This document shows positions 46,491-56,862 of a DNA stretch of 64,000 nucleotides, piece by piece. The position numbers and the translations under genes were made by a program. The notes under the pieces were generated by a model, which was not told the origin of the DNA, did not search any database, and was given only the letters and a program-made list of their open reading frames with translations. Positions within the stretch are counted from its first letter, which is position 1; every line of letters begins with the position of its first letter. Origin of the DNA: Ramlibacter sp. Leaf400 (lineage in GTDB: Bacteria > Pseudomonadota > Gammaproteobacteria > Burkholderiales > Burkholderiaceae_C). The stretch covers positions 62,874 to 126,873 of the forward strand of contig NZ_LMQL01000010.1 of assembly GCF_001424545.1 (NCBI RefSeq), given 5' to 3'.

Positions 46491-47327
46491 TCAGCCCCGT
46501 GACTCGACCGTCTCGCGCAGCCAGGCGGCAGCCTCGTCCGCCGAGGCCAGGGACGCGCCCAGGTGATCCGAGCGCGGCTCGTACAGGCGATTGGCCGGGT
46601 GCGGCGGCAGTCCCTCCCAGAGCTCGCGCTTGACCTTGCGCAGGTTGGCCAGGTCCTTGGTGGGCACGACGAGGAACACGGGCGTCCCGGGCCGCAGCCG
46701 CTGCCACACGGCGCGCCAGTTCATCACGCCGGCAGGGTCGTACCAGGACACGTAGGCAGCCGGGGTCGCGTTGGGCAGCTCGTAGCGCTCCGAGCCCACC
46801 ACGGCGGCGTCGTACAGCATCGTGCGCTCCTGGCCCCGGCCCTGGGCGACCAGTTCGCGGGCGCGGGCCACCTGGTCGTCGAGCTTCTTCATGTCGGAGC
46901 CGCCATTGGGGGCGATGGACACCAGCGCGTCGACCGGCGTGCGGCCGGCCATGTGCGCGGCGAAGAAGCCGCCGATGCTGAAGCCGGCCAGCACCAGCCG
47001 CTCGGCGCCGCCGCGCCGCAGCTTGTCCAGTTCGGCCTGCACGGTGGCTTCGGCGGCGGCGACGTCGCGACTGAAGGCGGCCGGCCCGCCATAGGGCAGG
47101 TCGGGCGTGCTCACCGTCCAGCCCGCCTGCCGCCAGCGCGCGGCCAGCGGCTCCATGCTGGACCCGGTGGCGCCGATGCCGTGCAGCAGCACGATGCCGA
47201 TGCGGGCCGGTCTGGTGCCAGGCGCGGGCGCGGGCGCTGGCTGTGCCGTCGCGCGGGCACCGAACAGCGACGAGATCAGCAGTGCGGCCAAGCCGCGGCG
47301 GGGCGTGTTCACCTTGGGTTCATCCAT
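46491..47327 (-). CDS. Secreted alpha/beta-hydrolase
   Basis: A 278-residue hydrolase with a Sec or Tat-like N terminus (NTPRRGLAALLISSLFGARATAQ; the twin Arg before the hydrophobic stretch is suggestive but not a full Tat motif). The oxyanion region is LLHGIGATG, the nucleophile elbow is GFSIGGFFA (Ser), and the late His is in RSDHLGASLA. It resembles dienelactone hydrolase-like or BAAT-type esterases. The substrate is unknown. ATG at 47327 is fixed by the signal-like segment. Confidence 0.8.
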   Translation of the reverse strand: MDEPKVNTPRRGLAALLISSLFGARATAQPAPAPAPGTRPARIGIVLLHGIGATGSSMEPLAARWRQAGWTVSTPDLPYGGPAAFSRDVAAAEATVQAELDKLRRGGAERLVLAGFSIGGFFAAHMAGRTPVDALVSIAPNGGSDMKKLDDQVARARELVAQGRGQERTMLYDAAVVGSERYELPNATPAAYVSWYDPAGVMNWRAVWQRLRPGTPVFLVVPTKDLANLRKVKRELWEGLPPHPANRLYEPRSDHLGASLASADEAAAWLRETVESRG

Positions 47328-47437
47328 GGACAGATTCTTCCGCAGCGCGGCCGCTTCGTGTGCGGTCGGGCATGGGGATTGCCTCGCATGAAGGCGCGAT
47401 TGACAGCGCTCCATCATCCAACTCAGGAGTTCGCAAA

Positions 47438-47746
47438 ATGGTTTCCAAGAAGTACGCCCGTGTTCCCGCCTTGCTGGGCCTGTGCCTGGCCGCCGCCCTG
47501 GCCACCGCCTGCGCCAGCCGCACCAGCATGGGAGGCAGCAGCGGCTCGATGGGCAGCAGTGGCAGTTCCATGGGCACCAGCGGCAGCAGCGGCACCTCGA
47601 GCGGTTCCATGGCGAACACGCCGTCGCCCACCGGCGCCAGCACGCGGGCCAACCCGACGACCACGACCCCCAATCCGACCGGCGGAACGCCCAGCGGCAC
47701 CGAAGGCGGCAGCGGGGCGGCGGGCAGCCCGGGCGGCACGCGCTGA
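47438..47746 (+). CDS. Small Ser/Gly/Thr-rich lipoprotein
   Basis: A 102-residue protein with a signal peptide ending LATAC (probable lipidated Cys25), followed by an entirely low-complexity Ser/Gly/Met then Thr/Pro/Asn/Gly region (repeats of GSSGSMG type). It is likely an outer-membrane or surface lipoprotein without a folded domain. The ATG at 47438 follows CAGGAG at a 9-bp distance. It is divergent from the secreted hydrolase. Confidence 0.72.
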   Translation: MVSKKYARVPALLGLCLAAALATACASRTSMGGSSGSMGSSGSSMGTSGSSGTSSGSMANTPSPTGASTRANPTTTTPNPTGGTPSGTEGGSGAAGSPGGTR

Positions 47747-47759
47747 GCTTGCACTGACG

Positions 47760-47814
47760 GCGGGGACTTCCCCGCGAGGGCAGGAGTCTCCCCGGGACGG
47801 CAAGGCGTCCCGGG
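47760..47814. terminator. Two tandem hairpins between convergent genes
   Basis: GCGGGG-ACTT-CCCCGC (47760-47775) and CCCGGGACG-GCAAGG-CGTCCCGGG (47791-47814) lie between the small lipoprotein and the minus-strand helicase. TTTTA follows the second one at some distance (47822), so termination of the plus strand is possible but not classical. Confidence 0.4.
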
Positions 47815-47829
47815 CGGCAGGTTTTACCG

Positions 47830-50112
47830 TCAGAAAGCCCGGCTGACGCTCCCCGGCAGGCCTTCAACCTCGACCTTCCACCACCCCGGCAGCAAGGCCC
47901 GGACCTCGGGCTTGGCGAACCGGTCGTCGATCAGCACCACCGTGCCGCGGTCCTCGCGCGTGCGGATCACCCGTCCCGCGGCCTGCACTACCTTGCGGAT
48001 GCCGGGGTAGAGGTACGCGTAGTCGTAGCCCGCGCCGAACGCGCGGCCCATGCGCCGGCGCATCTCCTCGTTGACCGGATTGACCTGCGGCAGCCCCAGC
48101 GTCGCGATGAACGCGCCGACCAGCCGGTCGCCCGGCAGGTCGATGCCCTCGCCGAACGAGCCACCGAGCACCGCGAAGCCGATGCCACGCCCGCCCGGCG
48201 CAAACCGATCCAGGAACTCGCGCCGCTGCGCCTCGGGCATGCCGGGCGCCTGCTCGAACACCGGCAGCTCCGGATGCTGTTCGCGAAGCAGGGTCGACAC
48301 CCGCCGCATGTAGTCGAAGCTGCTGAAGAACGCCAGGTAGTTGCCCGGCTGCCCGGCGTAGTGCTGCGCGATCAGGCCGGCGATCGGCTCCAGCGAGCGG
48401 TCGCGGTCCTGCCAGCGCGTGGAGATGCTGCGCACCAGCCGCACCGACAGCTGCTCGGCCGAGAACGGCGAGGCCACGTCGGCCCACGCGGTGTCCTCGG
48501 GCAGGCCCAGGGTGTCGCGGTAGAAGTCGAAGGGGTTGAGCGTGGCCGAGAACAGGATGGCCGAGTTCGCGTCGCGCACGCGGGGCCCGAGGAAGGGCGC
48601 GGGGATCAGGTTGCGGATGCAGGGCAGGGCCTGCGCGCCGCGCGGCCCGGGGCGCAGCGTGACGTCGAACACCGAGTGTTCGCCGAAGGTCTCGGCCAGC
48701 CGCAGCATGGCGAGCGCGTCGAACCAGAACTGCTGCAGCTGCGGCGCGGGCTCGTGCGGCGCCTCGGCCAGGTGGTCGCCAATGGCCGACGCGGTGCGCT
48801 GCAAGGCGTCGAACCAGTCCTGCGGCAGCGTCTCGTAGGCCGCGTACTCGTCGGACTGTGCCGTGGCCAGTGCGTCCCACTCGCGCGCCAGCCTCGCCAT
48901 CGCCCGGCGCACAGCCGTCGGCGCCTTGCGGCGCACGGCGTTCAGCGCGGCCGGGTCCATGCGCGCCGAGTACATCTCGCGCCCGCGGTCCGGCAGGTTG
49001 TGCGCCTCGTCGACCAGCAGCGCGGCCTTCCAGGCGTGCTCCTGCGTGAGCGCATGAAGCAGCGCGGCGCCGTCGAAGAAATAGTGGTAGTCGCCCACCA
49101 CCACGTCGGTCCAGCGCGCGAGTTCCTGCGACAGGTAGTAGGGGCAGACCTGGTGGGCCAGCGCCGTCTCGCGCAGGGTGGTCCGGTCCATCTTCGACTG
49201 CGCGAGTGCGGCGGCGCGGGCCGCGGGCAGGCGGTCGTAGAAGCCCTTGGCCAGCGGGCAGGAGTCGCCGTGGCAGGCCTTGTCCGGATGCTCGCAGGCC
49301 TTGTCGCGGGCCGTCAGTTCCAGCACGCGCAGCGGCGTGCCCGGCGCGGCGATGCGGTCCAGCGCGTCCAGCGCGAGCTGGCGGCCCGGCGTCTTGGCGG
49401 CCAGGAAGAACACCTTGTCGACGCCGCGCCCCGGCAGCGCCTTGAGCACCGGGAACAGCGTGCCCACGGTCTTGCCGATGCCGGTGGGCGCCTGGGCCAG
49501 CAGGCAGCGCCCGCGCGCCGCCGCGCGCCAGGCGGCTTCGGCCAGGTCACGCTGGCCCTCGCGGAAGCTGGGGTGGGGAAAGGCGAGGGCGGTGAGCGCT
49601 GCGTCGCGCAGCCCCCGGTGCGCCAGCTCCTGGTCGGCCCAGGCGATGAAGCGCGAGCACTGGGCTTCGAAGAATTCGCGCAGTTCGGCGCGCGTGTGCA
49701 CCGCCTCGATCACCGTTTCCTTCTGCGAGGCGATGTCGAAGTAGACGAGGGCCACCACCAGGGAGTCGATGCCGCGCGCCTCGCACAGCAGCGAGCCGTA
49801 GACCCGGGCCTGGGCCCAGTGCAGGTGCCGGTGGTTGGCGGGCTGGCGCGCCAGGTCGCCGCGGTGGGTCTTGATCTCCTCGAGCCGGTTGCGGCCCGGG
49901 TCGTAGCCGTCGGCGCGCCCGCGCACCCGCAGGCGAGCGAACTCGCCTTCGAGGGTCACTTCCCGTTCGTAGCCCCCGCCGCGTCGCGCGGTGACGGCCG
50001 CATGGCCGGCGATGCCCTCCAGGGCGGTGGGCGCCGGCGTGAAGCGCAGGTCGAGGTCACCGGCCTTGGCGGTGAACTCGCACAGCGCGCGGACCGGGAC
50101 GGTGTACTGCAT
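47830..50112 (-). CDS. Rad3/DinG-type helicase fused to an N-terminal PD-(D/E)XK nuclease domain
   Basis: A 760-residue two-domain protein. The N-terminal 180 residues contain a RecB/Cas4-like nuclease core: RGRADGY (D68), then LEEIKTH (E79, K81) and a downstream QARVYG helix with the conserved Gln and Tyr. The rest is an XPD-type helicase: Walker A APTGIGKT, an iron-sulfur cysteine group (CEHPDKACHGDSCPL and VCPYY), DEAH box VDEAHNL, and C-terminal GGSFGEGIDLPGD and QAAGRVIRT. It is likely a DNA-repair helicase-nuclease of unknown pathway. ATG at 50112 begins the nuclease domain. I recall this architecture in other proteobacteria. Confidence 0.88.
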   Translation of the reverse strand: MQYTVPVRALCEFTAKAGDLDLRFTPAPTALEGIAGHAAVTARRGGGYEREVTLEGEFARLRVRGRADGYDPGRNRLEEIKTHRGDLARQPANHRHLHWAQARVYGSLLCEARGIDSLVVALVYFDIASQKETVIEAVHTRAELREFFEAQCSRFIAWADQELAHRGLRDAALTALAFPHPSFREGQRDLAEAAWRAAARGRCLLAQAPTGIGKTVGTLFPVLKALPGRGVDKVFFLAAKTPGRQLALDALDRIAAPGTPLRVLELTARDKACEHPDKACHGDSCPLAKGFYDRLPAARAAALAQSKMDRTTLRETALAHQVCPYYLSQELARWTDVVVGDYHYFFDGAALLHALTQEHAWKAALLVDEAHNLPDRGREMYSARMDPAALNAVRRKAPTAVRRAMARLAREWDALATAQSDEYAAYETLPQDWFDALQRTASAIGDHLAEAPHEPAPQLQQFWFDALAMLRLAETFGEHSVFDVTLRPGPRGAQALPCIRNLIPAPFLGPRVRDANSAILFSATLNPFDFYRDTLGLPEDTAWADVASPFSAEQLSVRLVRSISTRWQDRDRSLEPIAGLIAQHYAGQPGNYLAFFSSFDYMRRVSTLLREQHPELPVFEQAPGMPEAQRREFLDRFAPGGRGIGFAVLGGSFGEGIDLPGDRLVGAFIATLGLPQVNPVNEEMRRRMGRAFGAGYDYAYLYPGIRKVVQAAGRVIRTREDRGTVVLIDDRFAKPEVRALLPGWWKVEVEGLPGSVSRAF

Positions 50113-50160
50113 GGCCGGGATTGTCGCCGCCAGGCGGCGCGGACCCCGGCCGTGGCGGTG

Positions 50161-50403
50161 TCAGCCGCCCGCTTCGACCTGGTGGTAGACGCTGGTGATC
50201 GCGTAGCCCTTCTCGCTGATCTGGCCCTTGGGGTCGTCGATGCCGTAGTCCGGCATGTTGCCGTCCACGTTCAGTTCGACGTTGTTGGCCACGACCCGCC
50301 AGTCGACGTTGATCGCTTCCTGGGGGATCTCCTGGCCCGCCGGCACGGCGATGAAGGAGAGCTTGTGCTCCGGCTCGGGCCGGCGATAGATGTCCAGTTT
50401 CAT
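50161..50403 (-). CDS. Small conserved protein of unknown function
   Basis: An 80-residue acidic soluble protein (MKLDIYRRPEPEHKLSFIAVPAGQ to YHQVEAGG). I recall similar sequences in Burkholderiales, perhaps in a DUF6139-like family, but could not verify this. The ATG follows AAGGAGCACGA, a strong ribosome-binding site. It starts 16 bp after the end of the next upstream small gene and probably shares its transcript. Confidence 0.75.
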   Translation of the reverse strand: MKLDIYRRPEPEHKLSFIAVPAGQEIPQEAINVDWRVVANNVELNVDGNMPDYGIDDPKGQISEKGYAITSVYHQVEAGG

Positions 50404-50419
50404 TCGTGCTCCTTGAAGA

Positions 50420-50590
50420 TCAGCCGCCCTGGTGGGGGCGCTTTCCGGGGTTCTTCTTGTTGCGCGTTGCCGTGCCGCGCTCCAGGCTGACCTTCTGGCC
50501 GACCGATTTGCGCGGAGGCGTGTAGTCCGCCGAGGCCTTGGGCGCGGGACTCCGCTGGCGGTCGGCTTCGGTGACGATTTTTCGACCCAT
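50420..50590 (-). CDS. Small basic protein of unknown function
   Basis: A 56-residue basic, probably disordered protein (MGRKIVTEADRQRSPAPKAS to KNPGKRPHQGG). The ATG at 50590 has ACAGGAG 11 bp upstream. It is the first gene of a likely two-gene operon with the 80-residue protein. I do not know a function; the composition suggests nucleic-acid or ribosome contact. Confidence 0.65.
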   Translation of the reverse strand: MGRKIVTEADRQRSPAPKASADYTPPRKSVGQKVSLERGTATRNKKNPGKRPHQGG

Positions 50591-50698
50591 CGTGTGACTG
50601 CTCCTGTGTTCCTGGGAGGGCATTGCGCCATGCCGCGTCCGTGCCTGGCGTAGGCCGTGTCTCACAATCGCTGTCAGTCGCCTCTGCCGAGGCCGCTG

Positions 50699-51151
50699 CT
50701 AGGGGCAGTGGACCGTCGTGCCCACGGTCGTGCAGGCGCCGCGCGGACCGATCAGCTGCGGGCCGGCGCGGTTCAGGCGCGTGCCGTTGCTGTCCCAGCA
50801 GCCGGCGGGATCGCACGAGGTCACGACGGGCGGTCGCTCGATCGCCGGAGACGGCGGCGCGGGCGGCACCGGCTGGGCGGGTTCGGCCGTGACGACCGGG
50901 GGCGGCACCACGAGTGGCGCCCGGGCGGTGGGTGCGGGCCGGCGCGCGTCGCCTCCGCCGCCCAGGCAGGCACGGGTGGCCTGGTGGCGCAGCGTCTCCA
51001 CCTCGGCACTGCCCGGCGCCTGCTTGCGCGCGGTGTCCAGCTGCGCGAGGCGGGCGCCGCAGTCCTCGGACTTGAGCGGGTCGGCGGATGCCGACTGCCA
51101 CGGCAGCAGGGCCGCGAGGGCGAGGCACGGGAAGAGGCCGGGGGATCGCAT
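50699..51151 (-). CDS. Secreted cysteine-containing protein of unknown function
   Basis: A 150-residue protein with a signal peptide (cleavage near ASA-DP, residue 24). After it comes a short helical part with ACLGG, then a Pro/Val/Ala-rich linker, and a C-terminal domain with CDPAGCWDSNGTRLNRAG and GACTTVGTTVHCP. The four C-terminal cysteines could form two disulfides. Similar CDPAGCW-type endings occur in short secreted proteins of Comamonadaceae, from memory. The function is unknown. Confidence 0.72.
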   Translation of the reverse strand: MRSPGLFPCLALAALLPWQSASADPLKSEDCGARLAQLDTARKQAPGSAEVETLRHQATRACLGGGGDARRPAPTARAPLVVPPPVVTAEPAQPVPPAPPSPAIERPPVVTSCDPAGCWDSNGTRLNRAGPQLIGPRGACTTVGTTVHCP

Positions 51152-51259
51152 GCGGCCGTTGGACGTCCTGCGCCGGTCAAAGTTCTTCCGTTGCGTTCCT
51201 ACGCCTGGCCGCAAGGCGCACCTACCGCAGCGCGCGCGCTGCGCGACCAAGATGGACCC

Positions 51260-51481
51260 ATGCCTCCCGAGATGCCGACCCGTCCCAGCCACCCGCGCGA
51301 CGCGCAGCCGCGCGCGGACACCACCTCGTCCGTGCCCGCCAAGCCGGACCACGGCGAGAACAGCGCAAGCACCCTGATCGAAGCGCCGATGAAGACGCGG
51401 CGCCGCCTGGATCCGCACGACTTTCCCGATGGCGGCGGAAGCGGCGGGGCCGAGGCCTTCAGGCGAAGCCGCGTGAAGTGA
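51260..51481 (+). CDS. Possible small hydrophilic protein
   Basis: A 73-residue Pro/Arg/Asp-rich disordered protein (begins MPPEMPTRPSHP; C-terminal KTRRRLDPHDFPDGGGSGG). The coding support is weak: no strong ribosome-binding site. The C-terminal LDPHDFPDGGG looks like a conserved short motif. An inner ATG (at 51389, MKTRRRLDPHD) could be the true start of a 30-residue peptide. Confidence 0.4.
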   Translation: MPPEMPTRPSHPRDAQPRADTTSSVPAKPDHGENSASTLIEAPMKTRRRLDPHDFPDGGGSGGAEAFRRSRVK

Positions 51482-51630
51482 CGCGACCCGCCTGAGCGGC
51501 CGCACCCCGTTCCCTGATCCCCTCCCGGGTTCGCAGGGCCAGCCACGCCGTGGCCCGCGCAGGACGTGGCCTTCCCACGGGGCGCGGTCCTACGGCCGGG
51601 GTTCGGTGGCGGAGCCATCATCGGGCGCCG

Positions 51631-52440
51631 ATGAAGATCGCCACCTTCAACGTGAACGGGATCAAGAGCCGACTTCCCAACCTGCTCGAGTGGCTCGAAC
51701 GCGAGCAGCCGGACGTGGCTTGCCTGCAGGAGCTCAAGGCGCTGGACGGCGCCTTTCCCGTCAACGAGCTTCGCGAGGCCGGCTACCAGTCGCTGTGGAA
51801 GGGCCAGCGCTCCTGGAACGGCGTGGCCATCCTCAGCGGCGGTGGCGCGCCGGTCGAGGTACGGCGCGAACTGCCGGGCGATCCCGACGACACGCACAGC
51901 CGCTACCTGGAGGCGGCGGTGGACGGCATCGTCGTGTGCTGCCTCTACCTGCCCAACGGCAACCCACAGCCGGGGCCCAAGTTCGACTACAAGCTGGCCT
52001 GGTTCGAGCGCCTGATCGAGCATGCCGCCACCCTGGCCGCCAGCCCGCACCCGGTGGTGATGGCGGGCGACTACAACGTCGTGCCGACCGACTTCGACAT
52101 CTACAACCCGCGCTCCTGGCTCAAGGACGCCCTGCTGCAGCCGCAGAGCCGCGAGTGCTATTCGCGCCTGCTGGCCCAGGGCTGGACCGATGCGTTGCGA
52201 AATCGCTTCCCCGAGGAAGCGATCTTCACTTTCTGGGACTACTTCCGCCAGCATTGGCAGCGCAATGCCGGCCTGCGCATCGACCACCTGCTGCTCAACC
52301 CGGTCCTGGCGAACTGCCTGCAGGACGCCGGAGTCGATACCTGGGTGCGAGGCCAGCCCCACGCCAGCGACCACGCGCCCACCTGGGTGACGCTGGACCT
52401 CGAACGCCTGAAGCCGGCGCGTGCGCGCCGCCGCACCTGA
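51631..52440 (+). CDS. xthA: Exodeoxyribonuclease III
   Basis: A 269-residue class II AP endonuclease and 3'-5' exonuclease of base excision repair. Motifs are TFNVNGIKSRL (catalytic Asn region), LQELKA (metal-binding Glu), YLPNGN with the catalytic Tyr, AGDYNVVPTDFD, and the C-terminal HASDHAPTW (Asp-His pair). ATG at 51631 is fixed by the conserved start MKIATFNVNG. The length is normal. Confidence 0.95.
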   Translation: MKIATFNVNGIKSRLPNLLEWLEREQPDVACLQELKALDGAFPVNELREAGYQSLWKGQRSWNGVAILSGGGAPVEVRRELPGDPDDTHSRYLEAAVDGIVVCCLYLPNGNPQPGPKFDYKLAWFERLIEHAATLAASPHPVVMAGDYNVVPTDFDIYNPRSWLKDALLQPQSRECYSRLLAQGWTDALRNRFPEEAIFTFWDYFRQHWQRNAGLRIDHLLLNPVLANCLQDAGVDTWVRGQPHASDHAPTWVTLDLERLKPARARRRT

Positions 52441-52467
52441 ATTCGTCAACCCCGCAAGGAGCATCGC

Positions 52468-52842
52468 ATGAGCACCATCCTCGCCGCCTTCGACGATCGC
52501 CACGCCGCCCAGATGGCGCTGCACCGGCTGGCGCATGAAGGCATCTCGCGCGACGACCTGCACATCGAGCACGACCTGGAGCGCCTGAAGACGGTGGGCC
52601 GGGCCCGGCGCCAGAGCGACCCCTCGGTGCTGGGTGCGCTGGGACGGGTGTTCGGCGACCTGGTCAAGCTCAATGTCGACCACCACCACGTGGACGTGGT
52701 GACCGAGGCGGTGGAGCGGGGCGCCATCGTGCTGGTGGCCCGCACGGCGGACACGGGCCTGGCGCAGCGGGCGGCGGCGCTGCTCAAGGAGGCCGGTGCC
52801 TTCAGCGTGGGCGTGCAGGCGGCGGCGGTGCGGCCGCAGTAG
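52468..52842 (+). CDS. Hypothetical protein with tandem ferredoxin-like or YflT-like fold
   Basis: A 124-residue soluble protein. The N-terminal half (STILAAFDDRHAAQMALHRLAHEGISRDDLHI) resembles the first part of general stress protein 17M/YflT, in which a helix and strand carry an A-A-LxxxG pattern; the second half continues with HVDVVTEAVERGAIVLVARTADTG. The ATG has an AAGGAG site 9 bp upstream. It follows xthA by 27 bp and may be co-transcribed. The function is unknown. Confidence 0.72.
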   Translation: MSTILAAFDDRHAAQMALHRLAHEGISRDDLHIEHDLERLKTVGRARRQSDPSVLGALGRVFGDLVKLNVDHHHVDVVTEAVERGAIVLVARTADTGLAQRAAALLKEAGAFSVGVQAAAVRPQ

Positions 52843-52858
52843 CGCGCGCCGGGCCTAC

Positions 52859-52937
52859 GCAAATGCCGTAAGGCTCCCCCGGATTTGCCTACCGGGCTCA
52901 CGGCAGCGTTTCGCCATAGTTGTTACCCATGGCAACA
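52859..52937. promoter_or_regulatory. Inverted repeats upstream of the cyclase-like gene
   Basis: Two symmetric elements lie in this gap. GCAAAT/ATTTGC arms at 52859-52864 and 52883-52888 are 18 bp apart, and TGTTACC-CAT-GGCAACA at 52921-52937 has arms that match at 6 of 7 positions. The second is 19 bp before the next start codon and could be an operator. Confidence 0.35.
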
Positions 52938-52956
52938 CATGGCAGGACGTGAAGCG

Positions 52957-53580
52957 ATGACCACCGAGACCCAGCCGCGCGAATCGATGGCCGACGAAGC
53001 CGCCTGCGCGGGCGCCCCGGCGGGCACCCAGCCCTTCTCGATGGAGCGTCGCACCCTGACCCTGCTGTTCGTGGAGCACACCCGCTCGCGCAGCGACCCC
53101 CAGGGCGCGAGCGAAGCGCTGGAGATGCAACTGGAGTGGCTGGCCGCGCGCCACCACGGCATCCGCGACCGGCTGGCGCAATCGGGCGGCGCCCTGGTCT
53201 TCTTCGACGACGCGGTCGACTGCGTGCGCATGGCGATGGCGCTTCAGCACGGCGCCGCACCGCTGCGCCTGCGCATGGGCATCACCACCGCCTCCTGCCA
53301 GCTGGCGCGCTTCTCGCGCGGCGGCGAGGCCTTCGCCACCCTGCTGGGGGCCGAGAGCGGGCTGGCGGCGCAGGTGGCGGCCGGCGCGTCCAGCGGCAGC
53401 ATCCTGATCTCGCCCTCGACCTACGCGCTGGTGCGCGACGCGGTGCACGAGGACAGCCACCACGGCCTGCTGGCCGAGGAACTCGACACGCAGCACCAGC
53501 CGCTGGCCTCGATCACCGCCACGCCCGAGCGCGGCGCCTGCGGCCTGAGCACCTTCGCCGGCCTCGGCACCCTCTACTGA
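52957..53580 (+). CDS. Degenerate class III cyclase-like protein
   Basis: A 207-residue protein whose middle resembles the adenylate/guanylate cyclase domain: LTLLFVEHTRSR, GGALVFFDDAVDCVRMAMALQH, LRLRMGITTAS, and GAESGLAAQVAAGASSGSILISPSTYAL match the order of family segments. The first metal-binding Asp (normally FxDxxG) is replaced in FVEHTRS, so catalysis is unlikely. The start could also be ATG 52939. It may bind a nucleotide or act as a protein-interaction module; that is inference. No output domain is attached. Confidence 0.65.
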   Translation: MTTETQPRESMADEAACAGAPAGTQPFSMERRTLTLLFVEHTRSRSDPQGASEALEMQLEWLAARHHGIRDRLAQSGGALVFFDDAVDCVRMAMALQHGAAPLRLRMGITTASCQLARFSRGGEAFATLLGAESGLAAQVAAGASSGSILISPSTYALVRDAVHEDSHHGLLAEELDTQHQPLASITATPERGACGLSTFAGLGTLY

Positions 53581-53587
53581 GCGGGCC

Positions 53588-54142
53588 CTAGCCCGAGAAG
53601 CCGCCATCCGCGAGGAAGGCCCGTTCTTGCGCCGTGCCCACGCGGCCCAGCAGGTCGTTGCGGTGGGGAAACCGGCCGAACCGGGCCACGACGTCGTGGT
53701 GGTGCCGCGCCCAGCGTTCGGACTCCGGCCCGCAGTCGCGGGCCAGCTCCAGGGCCCGCTGCTGGTCCGGCAACCATTCCGAATGCGAAAACGGCAGGTG
53801 GAAGAAGGCGCGCAGCGCCTGCGCCACCTGCGCCGGGTGTCCCGCCGCCGCGGCGTGCTGCGCCACCAGCCGCGCCAGGGCATCGGTGGCGTACATGCGG
53901 CCCGAGCCCCGGAAGGCGTTGCGCGGGAACTGGTCCAGCAGCACCAGCAGGGCGAGCGAGCCCTCGGCCGTGTCCCGCCAGTCGTCCAGTGCCCCCCGCG
54001 CCGCCGCTTCGTGCGTGGCGAGGAAGCGGTCGCGGAAATCGCGGTCGAAGGCATCGTCCTTGCGGAACCAGTGCTCGGGCCCCGCTTCGCTCCAGAAACG
54101 GACGACTTCGCCAGCGGTGGCCAGGGCCTGCGTCTCGGGCAT
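53588..54142 (-). CDS. DUF924-family protein
   Basis: A 184-residue all-helical soluble protein of the DUF924 type (TPR-like fold). Characteristic segments are VVRFWSEAGPEHWFRKDDAFDRDF, LLVLLDQFPRNAFRG and FFHLPFSHSE near the middle. The biochemical role is unknown. It is convergent with the cyclase-like gene (7-bp gap). The start ATG at 54142 gives the usual length. Confidence 0.9.
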   Translation of the reverse strand: MPETQALATAGEVVRFWSEAGPEHWFRKDDAFDRDFRDRFLATHEAAARGALDDWRDTAEGSLALLVLLDQFPRNAFRGSGRMYATDALARLVAQHAAAAGHPAQVAQALRAFFHLPFSHSEWLPDQQRALELARDCGPESERWARHHHDVVARFGRFPHRNDLLGRVGTAQERAFLADGGFSG

Positions 54143-54227
54143 GGACGGATGGTATCGGCGCGAGCCTACAGCCGGGCGCCAGTCCCGCTCCTAGAGTGGA
54201 ACTGCAGCGCAAGGCAAGGAGCCCGAC

Positions 54228-54449
54228 ATGAGCAGCAGCACCAGCATCGGCCGCGGTCCGGCCCACGGCAGCAACGAGAACCACGACGGCGACCCGACCC
54301 ACACCACGCTGGGCGAAGGCGCGTCGCAGGAAGAGGCCCCCGCCGGCAGCGAAGCGCTGGACAAGGCCGCGCCCGAAGTCCGGCCCACTGTCGAGCGCAG
54401 CCCGCGGGAACTCGAGGCTGCGCGCGGCCACTTGCCCCAAGACAAATGA
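54228..54449 (+). CDS. Small acidic hydrophilic protein
   Basis: A 73-residue disordered, acidic protein (MSSSTSIGRGPAHGSNENHD to AARGHLPQDK). An AAGGAG ribosome-binding site lies 8 bp before the ATG, which is the best support. I recognise no family; it resembles stress-induced hydrophilic proteins in composition only. Confidence 0.6.
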   Translation: MSSSTSIGRGPAHGSNENHDGDPTHTTLGEGASQEEAPAGSEALDKAAPEVRPTVERSPRELEAARGHLPQDK

Positions 54450-54558
54450 AGCAAGCGCGGCCACAGGAGTCCTCCATTCGGTAAGGACACCCTGCCGCAG
54501 GCGCGCCCGGGGTGGAGGTGAAAAGTAGAATACGCGGTTCCCCTCCGGACCCACTGCC

Positions 54559-56817
<2,259 letters not shown>

Positions 56818-56827
56818 GGGCGATCAC

Positions 56828-56855
56828 CGTCATTCCCGCGAAGGCGGGAATCCAG
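56828..56855 (+). repeat. REP-like hairpin element, copy e
   Basis: A forward-orientation copy (CGTCATTCCCGCGAAGGCGG then GAATCCAG) lies between the convergent ygiQ-type and CoA-enzyme genes. The next bases, TGCTTCC, match the start of the spacer in the pair at 57799-57884, so this could be half of a full unit. Confidence 0.8.
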
Positions 56856-56862
56856 TGCTTCC

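Noticed and set aside
50657..51259. Long plus-strand frame ending at 51481
   Set aside because: It runs antisense through the secreted protein gene at 50699-51151. Only the last 73 codons lie outside it and were kept as a weak call.
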